This document shows positions 38,086 through 46,637 of a stretch of DNA of 64,000 nucleotides, in pieces (within the stretch, counting starts at the first letter, position 1; every line of letters starts with the position of its first letter). Origin of the DNA: Microvirga lotononidis (GTDB lineage Bacteria; Pseudomonadota; Alphaproteobacteria; Rhizobiales; Beijerinckiaceae); assembly GCF_034627025.1 (NCBI RefSeq), contig NZ_CP141048.1:2244001-2308000 (forward strand), in the 5' to 3' direction. Under the pieces are notes generated by a model. That model saw nothing but the letters and a program-made list of their open reading frames with translations. It ran no database searches and was not told the DNA's origin. The position numbers and the translations under genes were made by a program.

Positions 38086-38927
38086 CAGCTCGGCAGTACG
38101 ATGCAGCTGCCGCCCGCCGTGCGGATGTTGCGGCACAATTGCTCTGCCGCCTGCCGCGTTTCGGCGGGTGCGCGGACGCGATAGAAGGTGCGCGTCCCGC
38201 GATAACGCAGCCGCGTCCCGATGATCATCGGGCGCACATCCTTCAGCAGAGAAGCGTAGGCTTGGCTCGTACGCCTGAACGTGGCGAGAGCCTGCGCCTT
38301 CGAGAAGTTGCCGGCCAGCTGAACGCCCCATGGTGCGAAGGGAGCCTCGATCGTTTCGCCACGCCCGGGAATCCTCAGGGTGGCGACGATCTGCTGGCAG
38401 GTCTGCCCGGACGAATCCCAGTCAGTGCTCTTCCGCTCCTTGGCATCGGCGGCCCAATCCTCGGCGGAGCGGCCGGTGACGGCGATCACGTAGTTCCTGG
38501 TCTCGGCCGGCAATCCTCCCTGACCGGCGAGCCAGGAGGTCACCCGCGCGGGGCCTCCGTTGTAGGCGGCTGCCGCGAGGCCCAGATTGCCGAACTGCTC
38601 CGACAGATGGGCGATGAACTCGGCCGCCTTGGGAATCGCCTGTTCGGGATCGAACGGATCGATCAACCCTCGTTCCCGCGCGGTGCCCGGCATGAACTGG
38701 GCGATGCCCTGTGCGCCTGCAGGGCTGACCACATGGGGCCGAAACGAGCTCTCCTGCCAGATCAGCTTCGTCAGAAGATCGTGGGGAATCCGCTGGCTGC
38801 GCGCAGCTCCTTCGATCAGCCGGCAGAGGGCGTGCTCGACACTCTCCGACGATGCTCCAGGATCGGCCATGGCGGGGCCCCAGCAGAGAAGAATTCCGCA
38901 AAGCGCCAGCCGGAAGCGCATGAACAA
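38085..38927 (-). CDS. Lytic transglycosylase SLT domain protein with C-terminal SPOR-like domain
   Basis: 280 residues. Signal peptide MFMRFRLALCGILLCWGPAMA. The SLT domain (about 40-165) has the catalytic Glu in LIWQESSFRPHVVSPAGA, then GIAQFMPGTARERG and LAAAAYNGGPARV. The C-terminal 75 residues (WGVQLAGNFSKAQALATFRR ... RAPAETRQAAEQLCRNIR) have the pattern of a SPOR peptidoglycan-binding domain. Periplasmic, cleaving glycan strands, perhaps at denuded septal peptidoglycan. Monocistronic. Confidence 0.92.
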   Translation of the reverse strand: MFMRFRLALCGILLCWGPAMADPGASSESVEHALCRLIEGAARSQRIPHDLLTKLIWQESSFRPHVVSPAGAQGIAQFMPGTARERGLIDPFDPEQAIPKAAEFIAHLSEQFGNLGLAAAAYNGGPARVTSWLAGQGGLPAETRNYVIAVTGRSAEDWAADAKERKSTDWDSSGQTCQQIVATLRIPGRGETIEAPFAPWGVQLAGNFSKAQALATFRRTSQAYASLLKDVRPMIIGTRLRYRGTRTFYRVRAPAETRQAAEQLCRNIRTAGGSCIVLPS

Positions 38928-38975
38928 CCCCGCTCGGAAAACTGAGATGCGAATGAATGAAAGTCGCGTGCCAAG

Positions 38976-39443
38976 CTACAGATAGGCGATCATTCGTCCT
39001 GCCAAGAGCACGATGACCCAGGCGGCGAGGGAAACGAAGGCATAGGCGCGGGCCTCCGGCGGCAGAGCGCCGGCCCGTAGCACCTTTCCGAAACGCAGGT
39101 GAAAGAGGGCGACATTGACGAGACCCAGCGCAATGAAGACGAGTTTTACGTAGAAGGCAGGGTTGACGCCGAGCGAACGCGCCTCCGCGGCAAGAAGAAT
39201 GGCTCCGGTCGGAACCTGAAGGGCGAGGCCGGCGGCGGCCAGCGGTATGGCATAGCGTCCGACCTCCCATGCGTGCTTGCCGTGCTCCGCCAGAACCTTG
39301 AGGTCGAAAACCGCGATGCCGCCCACCACGAAGGCCGAGCCGAGAACGTGCAGCAGGTTCGCGACCGTATAGAGCCAAGCGGAATGACGTCCCGCATGGC
39401 CGAGCCAGGAACTCTCCAAGGCGGCAAGGAGATCGAGATACAT
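38976..39443 (-). CDS. Small integral membrane protein (DUF6644/DUF2214-like)
   Basis: 155 residues with four helices: about 25-48 (YTVANLLHVLGSAFVVGGIAVFD), 62-85, 96-115, and 132-152. A conserved His (LLHVLG) and a central FDLKVL segment are typical of a small bacterial membrane family often found with periplasmic DUF6152 proteins. Starts 5 nt after the DUF6152-like gene, so the two form an operon. Function unknown; heme or metal binding through the histidines is possible. Confidence 0.8.
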   Translation of the reverse strand: MYLDLLAALESSWLGHAGRHSAWLYTVANLLHVLGSAFVVGGIAVFDLKVLAEHGKHAWEVGRYAIPLAAAGLALQVPTGAILLAAEARSLGVNPAFYVKLVFIALGLVNVALFHLRFGKVLRAGALPPEARAYAFVSLAAWVIVLLAGRMIAYL

Positions 39444-39448
39444 GAGGC

Positions 39449-39802
39449 TTACCGCAATTCGTAGGTCTTGCCGCTGACGACGATCCTCTCGGCTCTCAAC
39501 TCCGCTTCTCCGTGCCTGGATGGATAGCCTTCAAGCTTGACCTGGGTTCCGGGCTTGAGCATGTCGGCGTTCAGCCCGCGTGCGCTCATGCGGAGCGGCG
39601 GCGCAAGCACCGCTTCCCAGCTCTTTCCCTGGTAAGGGATGACCATCATGACATGCGGGTTCTCCCACTCGATCCGTTCGACGGATCCCGTGATCGTCAT
39701 GGGACGGCTTGCGTCATAGCCACCCCAGCCGTGATGAGCGTAGGCCATGCCGCCGGTCAGGAGAGCTCCCGAGAGACACAGTCCGAACAAAGGAAGTCTC
39801 AT
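39449..39802 (-). CDS. Periplasmic DUF6152-like protein
   Basis: 117 residues from ATG 39802, which has AGGAG seven bases upstream; the frame extends further without a site. Signal peptide MRLPLFGLCLSGALLTGGMAYA, then AHHGWGGYDASRPMTITGSV, WENPHVMMVI and a small beta-rich domain. The HH motif right after the cleavage site, with WENPH, is characteristic of DUF6152 as I recall it. It probably resides in the periplasm and works with the membrane protein encoded next to it. Function unknown. Confidence 0.8.
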   Translation of the reverse strand: MRLPLFGLCLSGALLTGGMAYAHHGWGGYDASRPMTITGSVERIEWENPHVMMVIPYQGKSWEAVLAPPLRMSARGLNADMLKPGTQVKLEGYPSRHGEAELRAERIVVSGKTYELR

Positions 39803-39988
39803 GATAGGCTCCTGTGCTTTGAGCCAGAGCATGCGGTCAGAGTTCGCCGCAGCAGGCGAGGCGTCAAGTCGTCTGGAGGCGCGATCGGTCCCGATCATCG
39901 GATCGTGATGGAGGTTCCGGGGATTCGCTCCCCCGCCATGTCCCGGCTATGCTCCGTCCCTCGAATCAACCCTTGTTCAGGGACAGCG

Positions 39989-40288
39989 ATGGCATCGATC
40001 TTGAAGGATATCTGGAACCGCCTGTCAGGCGGGGGCAGCACAGGCGAGCGTGAGGAGCCTGCCGCCGAGGCGGTGGAATACAAGGGATTTCGCATCCGGC
40101 CAGCACCTTATTCCGCCAAAGGCGGGTATCAGACCGCCGGCGTGATCGAGAAGGATTTCGACACCGGCATGAAGGAGCACCGCTTCGTGCGGGCGGAGAC
40201 GCATCCGAGCAAGGATGACGCCGCTTCATTCGCCATCGCAAAAGGCAAGCAGATCATCGACGAGCAGGGCGACCGGGTTTTCCGTTGA
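39989..40288 (+). CDS. HlyU family protein
   Basis: 99 residues. The core AVEYKGFRIRPAPYSAKGGYQTAG and IEKDFDTGMKEHRFVRAET, with ASFAIAKGKQIIDEQGDRVF at the end, match the HlyU (PF10115) family of small proteins. They were named for a Vibrio haemolysin activator but differ from the winged-helix HlyU, and their role in alphaproteobacteria is unclear. ATG start inside a long open frame; the upstream part does not look coding. Monocistronic. Confidence 0.82.
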   Translation: MASILKDIWNRLSGGGSTGEREEPAAEAVEYKGFRIRPAPYSAKGGYQTAGVIEKDFDTGMKEHRFVRAETHPSKDDAASFAIAKGKQIIDEQGDRVFR

Positions 40289-40497
40289 GCGGCGTCAATC
40301 CGCCGCCTGGAGCCGGCCCCGCGCAACCATTGCGATTTCCGAATGTTGCCCCCGGAAACCTGCTCCCCTGCGGGTGGCGCTCAATCAGATAAACTGATCA
40401 TGACGGTCAGGAATATCGATTGGCGCTGATTGTCGTTCGCCCATACGATCCTAATTGGGGGCGTGTTGCTATCAACCGGTCATCAAGGGAGATCGCC

Positions 40498-42213
40498 ATG
40501 GCCAAGAACCCTCAAACGCCGTCGGGAACGTCCGATCAGGTCCTGACGAACAGGCAGGGCCATCCAATCACCAACAACCAATCTCAGCGTACCGTGGGCA
40601 GCCGTGGTCCGGCCACGCTGGAAAACTATCAGTTCCTTGAGAAGATCACCCATTTCGACCGTGAGCGTATCCCGGAACGGGTCGTCCATGCCCGCGGCTT
40701 CGTGTGCTATGGCGAGTTCGAGGCGACCGGCAAGATCGGCGGCGAGCCGGCTTCGAAATATACCCGCGCCAAGCTGTTCCAGGCCGCCGGCAAGAAGACC
40801 CCGCTGGCTATCCGGTTCTCGACCGTGATCGGCGGTCGCGATTCCTCGGAAGTGGCACGCGATCCACGCGGCTTCGCGGTCAAGTTCTATACCGAGGACG
40901 GCAATTGGGATCTCGTCGGCAACAACCTGGCCGTCTTCTTCATACGAGATGCCATCAAGTTCCCAGATGTCATCCACTCCCTGAAGCCGGATCCGGTGAC
41001 CTTCCGCCAGGAGCCGAACCGCATCTTCGACTTCATGAGCCAGACGCCCGAATCCATGCACATGCTGACCCATCTGTTCAGCCCGCGCGGCATTCCGGCG
41101 AGCTACCGGCACATGGAGGGCTTTGGCGTCAACACCTACAAGATGGTCAACGCCCACGGCGATACCGTTCTGGTGAAGTACCATTTCCACCCCCGCTGCG
41201 GGCTGGCGAGCCTGACGGCGGAAGAGGCGGCCAAGGTGCAGGGGCAGGACCTCGGCTCGGCCTCCAAGGATCTCTTCGAAGCCATCGAACGTGGCGAATA
41301 TCCCCAATGGGACGTGTACGTGCAGATCATGGAAGACCATGACCATCCGGAACTCGACTGGGATCCGCTGGACGATACCAAGATCTGGCCGGAGAAAGAC
41401 TTCCCCCTGCGGCACATTGGCGTCATGACCCTGAACCGCAATGTGGAGGATCACTTCAACGAGAACGAGCAGATCGCCATGGGCACGGGTGTCCTCGTGG
41501 ACGGGCTCGACTTCTCCGACGACAAGATGCTGGTGGGCCGGACCTTCTCCTATTCCGACACGCAGCGCTACCGCGTCGGCACGAACTACCTGCAGCTGCC
41601 AGTGAACCAGGCCAAGAATGCCAAGGTCTCGACCAACCTGAACGGCGGGCAGATGTCCTTCCGCCGCGATCTGGCACCGGGGCAGAATCCGCACATCAAC
41701 TTCGAGCCGTCGATCCATAACGGCCTGCATGAATCGGCCCGCGAGGAGCCCAACAACCCGCCGGAGATCCGCGGGCGTCTGACCCGCAGCGTGATCGAGC
41801 GGCGCAACGACTACATCCACGCCCGGGGTCGCTACTGCACCATGATGGATTGGGAACGCGACGATCTCGTCCTCAACATGGGCACGCTCCTGGGCCAGTG
41901 CGAGCGGGACGTGCAGGAGCGCATGGTGTGGCACCTCCTGCTGGTGCACGACGATTACGGGACCCGCGTCGGCGAGATGCTCGGCATCAAGGCCGACGAC
42001 GTGAAGAATCTTCCGCCGCTGCCGAAGCAGGTCCTGACCGACGAGGACAAGCGCCGCCTTCAGAATCTCGGCAAGAACGGCGACAAGATCGACCCGACCG
42101 TGTGGGGGCAGTGGACGAGTTCCGTAAAGAACTACAAGGCCTCGGCCGAGGAGGTGCTGGGCGGCATGCGCAACGTACCGACGGAGCCGGCAGCGCGTCA
42201 GGCGGCCGAGTAG
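40498..42213 (+). CDS. Monofunctional heme catalase
   Basis: 571 residues from ATG 40498, preceded by AAGGGAG. Catalytic His64 lies in PERVVHARGFVCYG, the distal Asn in LVGNNLAVFFIRD, and the proximal heme-ligand Tyr352 in GRTFSYSDTQRYRVG. Substrate-channel segments RFSTVIGGRDSSEVARDPRGF are typical. No signal peptide, so cytoplasmic. It is longer than the roughly 480-residue small-subunit catalases but lacks the glutamine-amidotransferase-like domain of the large-subunit ones; the extra part is an Ala/Glu-rich tail. Confidence 0.95.
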   Translation: MAKNPQTPSGTSDQVLTNRQGHPITNNQSQRTVGSRGPATLENYQFLEKITHFDRERIPERVVHARGFVCYGEFEATGKIGGEPASKYTRAKLFQAAGKKTPLAIRFSTVIGGRDSSEVARDPRGFAVKFYTEDGNWDLVGNNLAVFFIRDAIKFPDVIHSLKPDPVTFRQEPNRIFDFMSQTPESMHMLTHLFSPRGIPASYRHMEGFGVNTYKMVNAHGDTVLVKYHFHPRCGLASLTAEEAAKVQGQDLGSASKDLFEAIERGEYPQWDVYVQIMEDHDHPELDWDPLDDTKIWPEKDFPLRHIGVMTLNRNVEDHFNENEQIAMGTGVLVDGLDFSDDKMLVGRTFSYSDTQRYRVGTNYLQLPVNQAKNAKVSTNLNGGQMSFRRDLAPGQNPHINFEPSIHNGLHESAREEPNNPPEIRGRLTRSVIERRNDYIHARGRYCTMMDWERDDLVLNMGTLLGQCERDVQERMVWHLLLVHDDYGTRVGEMLGIKADDVKNLPPLPKQVLTDEDKRRLQNLGKNGDKIDPTVWGQWTSSVKNYKASAEEVLGGMRNVPTEPAARQAAE

Positions 42214-42216
42214 GCC

Positions 42217-43131
42217 TCAGGCCAAAGTCGAAGAGGAGCGGGTCGGGACTTCCCGGCCCGTTCCATTTTCCGGCTCCGAGGACTGCCTCGGGCACCGGCT
42301 TCCGCGGCTCTCGGCATAGGCTTTCGTGAATTCGGCCCCGAAGAGCAGGATCAGGGACGAGTAATAGATCCACAGCAGGATCGTGATGACGGAGGCTGCG
42401 GCGCCGTAGCTTGACGCGACGTTGCTCTTGCCGAGGTAATACCCGATCAGGAACTTGCCGATGGTGAACAGGAGGGCCGTCACCAGGGACCCGGTCCAGA
42501 CGTCGCTCCATCTCAGGTCAACGGCCGGCAGCATTTTGAACATCATCGCGAACAGGAGCGTGGCGATGGCGAAAGCCACGATGCTGTTCAGGAAACGCAG
42601 GATGATCGTCGCGCCCGAGAAATTGGATTCGAGATAATGACCGATCGCGGTCAGTCCGGTGTCGATGACGAGCGACACGAGCAGCAGGAAGCCGATACCA
42701 AGAATCAGCGCGAGGCTGACGAGCCGCGTGCGCACGAAATCCAGAATCCCGTAGCTCGCGGGCGGATTGGCCTTCCAGACGATATTCAGATCGTCCTGGA
42801 GTTCGACGACGGCGCCGGTCACCAGGAGAAGAAACGTCACGATGCCGACCGTCGTGCCGATGAGGCCGGAACCCACATTGCTGGCGCTGGCGATCATGGC
42901 CTCGAGGGCGGAGGCCTCTTTGGTCCCGATCAATCCCCCTAGCTCCCCGACGATGGCCCCCTGCGCGGCCTCGTGCCCGAAGGCCAGCCCGGCGACCGCG
43001 ATGGCCGCGAGCAGCATCGGAGCCAGGGAGAAGACCGTGAAGAACGCGATGGAGGCGCCGAGGCTCATGGCGCGGTCGTTCCACCAGCCTGCGAATGCCA
43101 CCTTCAAAAGCCGCCAAGTCTCGGAGAACAT
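42217..43131 (-). CDS. YihY/BrkB family integral membrane protein
   Basis: 304 residues from ATG 43131; the frame upstream begins at a TTG. N-terminus MFSETWRLLKVAFAGWWND then MSLGASIAFFTVFSLAPMLL, the hallmark of the YihY/virulence factor BrkB family. Six helices, ending with IGYYLGKSNVASSYGAAASVITILLWIYYSS. The C-terminal 35 residues are polar. Function in bacteria is unsettled. It is preceded by an exact EcfG-type promoter motif, so it is probably induced in the general stress response. Convergent with catalase. Confidence 0.92.
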   Translation of the reverse strand: MFSETWRLLKVAFAGWWNDRAMSLGASIAFFTVFSLAPMLLAAIAVAGLAFGHEAAQGAIVGELGGLIGTKEASALEAMIASASNVGSGLIGTTVGIVTFLLLVTGAVVELQDDLNIVWKANPPASYGILDFVRTRLVSLALILGIGFLLLVSLVIDTGLTAIGHYLESNFSGATIILRFLNSIVAFAIATLLFAMMFKMLPAVDLRWSDVWTGSLVTALLFTIGKFLIGYYLGKSNVASSYGAAASVITILLWIYYSSLILLFGAEFTKAYAESRGSRCPRQSSEPENGTGREVPTRSSSTLA

Positions 43132-43192
43132 GCAGGGACCGATCCTGCCGGGCAAACAGGCCCGGCATGGTGAATATGTTGCCTTGGCCGTT

Positions 43193-43218
43193 AACGGGCA
43201 GGAACTTTTCCTTGTTCC
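43193..43218 (-). promoter_or_regulatory. EcfG-type promoter of the YihY/BrkB gene
   Basis: On the minus strand: GGAAC (43218-43214), 17-nt spacer, CGTT (43196-43193) followed by AACGG. This is an exact match to the alphaproteobacterial general-stress consensus GGAAC-N16/17-CGTT. It is 62 nt before the start codon, in the gap after the upstream gene. Confidence 0.7.
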
Positions 43219-43220
43219 TG

Positions 43221-44981
43221 TCAGGATCGCAGCCCGAGTCCCAAGCTCTCATGCCGTTTCAGGAGCTGTCCATAATGGTCCGCCGCCCCGCGCAGGCGAG
43301 CCTCTTCTGCGCCTCCGATCGCGCCTGCGGCCATGAGGCTGGCGCCCATGTGAAAGGCGCAATAGCAGGGAATGAGGAAGGCCAGCAGCTCGGGAGCAAC
43401 CGGATACCCGCTCTCCCGTTCGACGATGGTGCAGAGCCGGGCCGTCTCTGACTCGGACAGGTTCAGTTCGACAACGGCTCCGGCGATGTCCCAGGCGATG
43501 TCTTGGTGGCCGATCAGGTCGTGAGCGGAGCCGTGATCCAGGGCGTCGGCCTTGAAGAGTCGGTCCCTGGAGACCAGCCATTCCCATAGATGCATCCGGT
43601 TGTCGGACCAGACCCGGCGAACCTGGCCCTCGAGGTTGTCCGGAGGCGGCAGGGATCGGTCCAGGAATGCCCCTACGTCGTCTCCCAGGGCCTGCTGGGC
43701 GTTGTAGACCGCCATGTGGCGCAATTCGCCCAATGAGGCGCCTGGCTGCCCTGCAGCAGGATATTGGCGGGCGCGGAAGCCCAGATAGGCTCCGACCTGC
43801 CCGATCAGCCGGTCACGGTCGAATGTGATCTGGTCAAGGCTTCGCCCATCCTCATGCCAGATCTGTACGAGAAAGCCATGGCGCAAGCCCGCGACGGCCG
43901 GCGCGAACCCCGCCTCATGCAGACGCCGGGCCATCCGCAGCTTTCTGGATCCGGTTTCCCCAAGGCCCGCGAATTTCACCATCCAGGATTTCCCGCTGCC
44001 CCGTGCCAGGAATTTCCGACGTTCCTGCTGAAGAATGGACGGCGGCCAGCTCGCTTCGTCCTGGTAGCGGTGTCGCCGCCATTCCCCACCCGATATCTCT
44101 TCGAGCGGGGCATCCAGTGGACCCACGAGGTCTTCCACCCAGGTAGTCAGGCGGTGACAGCCAACCTCACCAAACAGGAGATCGTCCATGGTGCGGACGT
44201 GACGCGGGGCCAGATCCCACCGCTCCCGGTGTTTAGGGCTAGCCTGAGGCCCGAGCAGGCCCTCGTGACTTGGAAAGAAGTGAATTCTCTGCCGCGGCAC
44301 GCCGGCCTCTTCGAGCCAGTCGGCAACGGCCCCGAAGGAGCTTCCAGAGAGGCCGGGCCCTTCGTCGACAATGGCAAAAGCCCCGGCTTGTTTTGCCAAG
44401 CTCTTGGCAAGCGGTCGATCCACGTTCACCTCCCGCCGGAAGGGATGGCCGGTAGGACGAAGGGTGAGAGGCGCGGAAGCTCCGAGAGCGGCAGCGACCA
44501 GGGCACCGAGACCCGTGCCGATGCTGCGGATGCCGATCACCTGCGTGTCGGGGCCTAGGCCCGACGCTCGGGCGGCCTCCAGGTAATTCTCCGGATAGAG
44601 GGCGTAGAATGCGTAGCCTTCCGCCTGCTTGGCATGGATCATCCCCGAAGGGTCGAAGCTGAAAAGCTTGGCGAGGAACTCCCCCTGCACAGAGCTTTCC
44701 TTAAACCCGCTGCGCCATGATCGATCGATGGCGCAGGCAAGCATGAAAAGGCAATCCATACCGTTTCGATGGGTTGGCGAAAGCGTATCGACGCCGAGCT
44801 CATGAAACTCGGCGTCGATGAGCCCCTGAACGAGTTCTCCGGTGGCGACAAAAGCCGTCACCAGTGCCCCATGCCGCACGATTCCGGCCGGCATGAAAGG
44901 GATCTCGGACAGGATGCTCTCGATGGCAGCCTGCTTGGCACCTACCGTAACGGTATGTTCCACATCGCCGTAGACCAGCAT
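43221..44981 (-). CDS. Phosphoribosyltransferase-like domain fused to a phosphotransferase/kinase-like domain
   Basis: 586 residues. Residues 1-140 are an unassigned helical region. Residues 147-225 have a type-I PRTase pattern: QVIGIRSIGTGLGALVAAAL, then the PRPP-binding-loop-like AFAIVDEGPGLSGSSFG (Asp206-Glu207). From about 325 a protein-kinase/aminoglycoside-phosphotransferase-like fold follows: KSWMVKFAG (Lys336 as the ATP lysine), RRLHEAGFAPAVAGLRHGFL, HEDGRSLDQ, SDNRMHLWEWL in place of the usual HGD loop, FKADALDH as the metal-binding Asp motif, and HQDIAWDIAGAVVEL. Such a fusion is unusual. Substrate unknown; monocistronic. Confidence 0.72.
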   Translation of the reverse strand: MLVYGDVEHTVTVGAKQAAIESILSEIPFMPAGIVRHGALVTAFVATGELVQGLIDAEFHELGVDTLSPTHRNGMDCLFMLACAIDRSWRSGFKESSVQGEFLAKLFSFDPSGMIHAKQAEGYAFYALYPENYLEAARASGLGPDTQVIGIRSIGTGLGALVAAALGASAPLTLRPTGHPFRREVNVDRPLAKSLAKQAGAFAIVDEGPGLSGSSFGAVADWLEEAGVPRQRIHFFPSHEGLLGPQASPKHRERWDLAPRHVRTMDDLLFGEVGCHRLTTWVEDLVGPLDAPLEEISGGEWRRHRYQDEASWPPSILQQERRKFLARGSGKSWMVKFAGLGETGSRKLRMARRLHEAGFAPAVAGLRHGFLVQIWHEDGRSLDQITFDRDRLIGQVGAYLGFRARQYPAAGQPGASLGELRHMAVYNAQQALGDDVGAFLDRSLPPPDNLEGQVRRVWSDNRMHLWEWLVSRDRLFKADALDHGSAHDLIGHQDIAWDIAGAVVELNLSESETARLCTIVERESGYPVAPELLAFLIPCYCAFHMGASLMAAGAIGGAEEARLRGAADHYGQLLKRHESLGLGLRS

Positions 44982-45001
44982 GGAGATGCGTGCCGTCGCA
45001 G

Positions 45002-46066
45002 TTAAGCAGCCGCCTCCTGCTTCAGCGATGCCATGTCGATGACGAAGCGGTATTTCACGTCGCTTCTCAGCATCCGCTCATACGCCTCGTTGATCTTCTG
45101 GATCGGGATGATCTCGATCTCGGAGGTGATGCCGTGCTGGGCGCAGAAATCGAGCATCTCCTGCGTCTCGGCGATGCCGCCGATCAGGGAACCGGCAATC
45201 TGCCGACGCTTCATGATCAGGTTGAACACCGTCGTGGCCGGATGCGGCTCGGCCGGGGCGCCCACGAGGACCATGGCGCCGTCGCGGGCGAGCAATACGA
45301 GATAGCTGTCGAGGTCATGCGGCGCGGCGACGGTATCCAGGATGAAATCGAAGCTGTTCACGTGCTCCTTCATGGCTTCGGGATCCCGCGACACGACGAC
45401 TTCGTGGGCCCCGAGGGCAAACGCATCCTCCCGCTTGTTGGGCGAGGTGGTGAACAGCACCACATGCGCCCCCATGGCCCGCGCGAGCTTGACGGCCATA
45501 TGGCCCAGGCCGCCGAGGCCGACCACGCCCACCTTGTGCCCGGGCTGCACGCGCCAGCGGCGGAGGGGGGAATAGGTGGTAATCCCGGCACAGAGAAGAG
45601 GCGCGGCGGCGGCGAGGTCCATGCCCTCGGGCACCTTCAGGACGAAGCTCTCGTCGACGACGATGTTGTTGGAATAGCCGCCATAGGTATTGGCTCCCGT
45701 GCCCTGCTCGGGGCCGTTATAGGTGCCCGTGAATCCGACCTCGCAGTATTGCTCCAGGCCTTCGCGGCAGCTGCGGCAGCTGCGGCAGGAATCGACCATG
45801 CAGCCTACGCCGACGAGGTCGCCTTCCTTGAATTTCTGCACACCCGGGCCGACGCGCGTAACGCGACCGACGATCTCGTGTCCTGGCACACAGGGGTAGA
45901 GAGTGCCACCCCATTCCTCCCGTGCCGTGTGCAGGTCGGAATGGCAGACGCCGCAATAGAGAATCTCGATCTGAACGTCGTTCTCGCGGGGCTCCCGGCG
46001 CTCGAAGCTGAAGGGGGCGAGCGGGGTGGCCGCATCCTGGGCGGCATAGCCGAAAGCTTTGATCAC
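45002..46066 (-). CDS. Zinc-dependent NAD(P)-type alcohol dehydrogenase (YahK/CAD-like)
   Basis: 354 residues. Catalytic zinc site CGVCHSDLHTAREEWGG and PGHEIVGRV; structural zinc site CRSCRSCREGLEQYC; cofactor loop VGVVGLGGLGHMAVKLARAMG. The NTYGGYSNNIVVDESFVLKVP segment is typical of the YahK/AdhC-like broad-specificity aldehyde reductases that prefer NADPH. No operon partner: the upstream 570 bases hold no supported gene. It probably detoxifies aldehydes. Confidence 0.94.
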   Translation of the reverse strand: MIKAFGYAAQDAATPLAPFSFERREPRENDVQIEILYCGVCHSDLHTAREEWGGTLYPCVPGHEIVGRVTRVGPGVQKFKEGDLVGVGCMVDSCRSCRSCREGLEQYCEVGFTGTYNGPEQGTGANTYGGYSNNIVVDESFVLKVPEGMDLAAAAPLLCAGITTYSPLRRWRVQPGHKVGVVGLGGLGHMAVKLARAMGAHVVLFTTSPNKREDAFALGAHEVVVSRDPEAMKEHVNSFDFILDTVAAPHDLDSYLVLLARDGAMVLVGAPAEPHPATTVFNLIMKRRQIAGSLIGGIAETQEMLDFCAQHGITSEIEIIPIQKINEAYERMLRSDVKYRFVIDMASLKQEAAA

Positions 46067-46637
46067 GGGAGGTTCTCCGGATTATCGGTCGTCAAAAAGG
46101 ACAGGTCCTGCCACGGCGCAAGAACGTCGCAAGACGCTCAAGCGCAACAGACGATAGGTTCGACCAAGCCCCCGTCAACCGATGAGCGGCATGTTTGTTC
46201 GAGAGCATCATTCGCCAAGGACCTGCCCCTGCGTCTCCCATGGCTCCGCGGCCGGATTCAGCCTCGGTTAAGAACCGACATGGCTTAATGACGGTAACGC
46301 CCAATTGATGGGCAATCTGCGGGTGAAAGCCTTGCAGGAATGCACGGCCGATCACCACATCATGAGCAGACGGCACAGTGGATTTTCGGATGTCTGCCAG
46401 AAACTTTAGCTTGCTGTCCTGCCCGCAATCCGCGAGGCTAGATATCGAGGGCGGGCCTATCTTCAAGTCGAACGGGTTGACCCGGACAGAGCCGAACCTG
46501 TCACGACCTGCTTTTTACTCCGCCATGACAAAAGGAGTACGCCGCATCATTTGACCGCATCGTCAGTATCGCTGGTCTGAGCAACCTTAGCGGTGCACAA
46601 TAGTTGTCTCTGAGAGGGATTGGATTTCGGTGGCGCC
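46067..46637. other. Long intergenic region with no supported gene
   Basis: 571 bases between the divergent alcohol dehydrogenase and prkA genes. A minus-strand open frame (46092-46466) contains GRAFLQGFHPQIAHQLGVTV, faintly reminiscent of a LuxR/FixJ helix-turn-helix, but it has no flanking domain and could be a gene remnant. I saw no EcfG motif and no strong hairpin. Promoters of both flanking genes must lie here. Confidence 0.5.

Noticed and set aside
46092..46466. 124-residue minus-strand frame with a helix-turn-helix-like stretch
   Set aside because: Only about 20 residues resemble a LuxR/FixJ helix-turn-helix. The rest has no family pattern and no ribosome binding site. Possibly a gene remnant; not enough to call.
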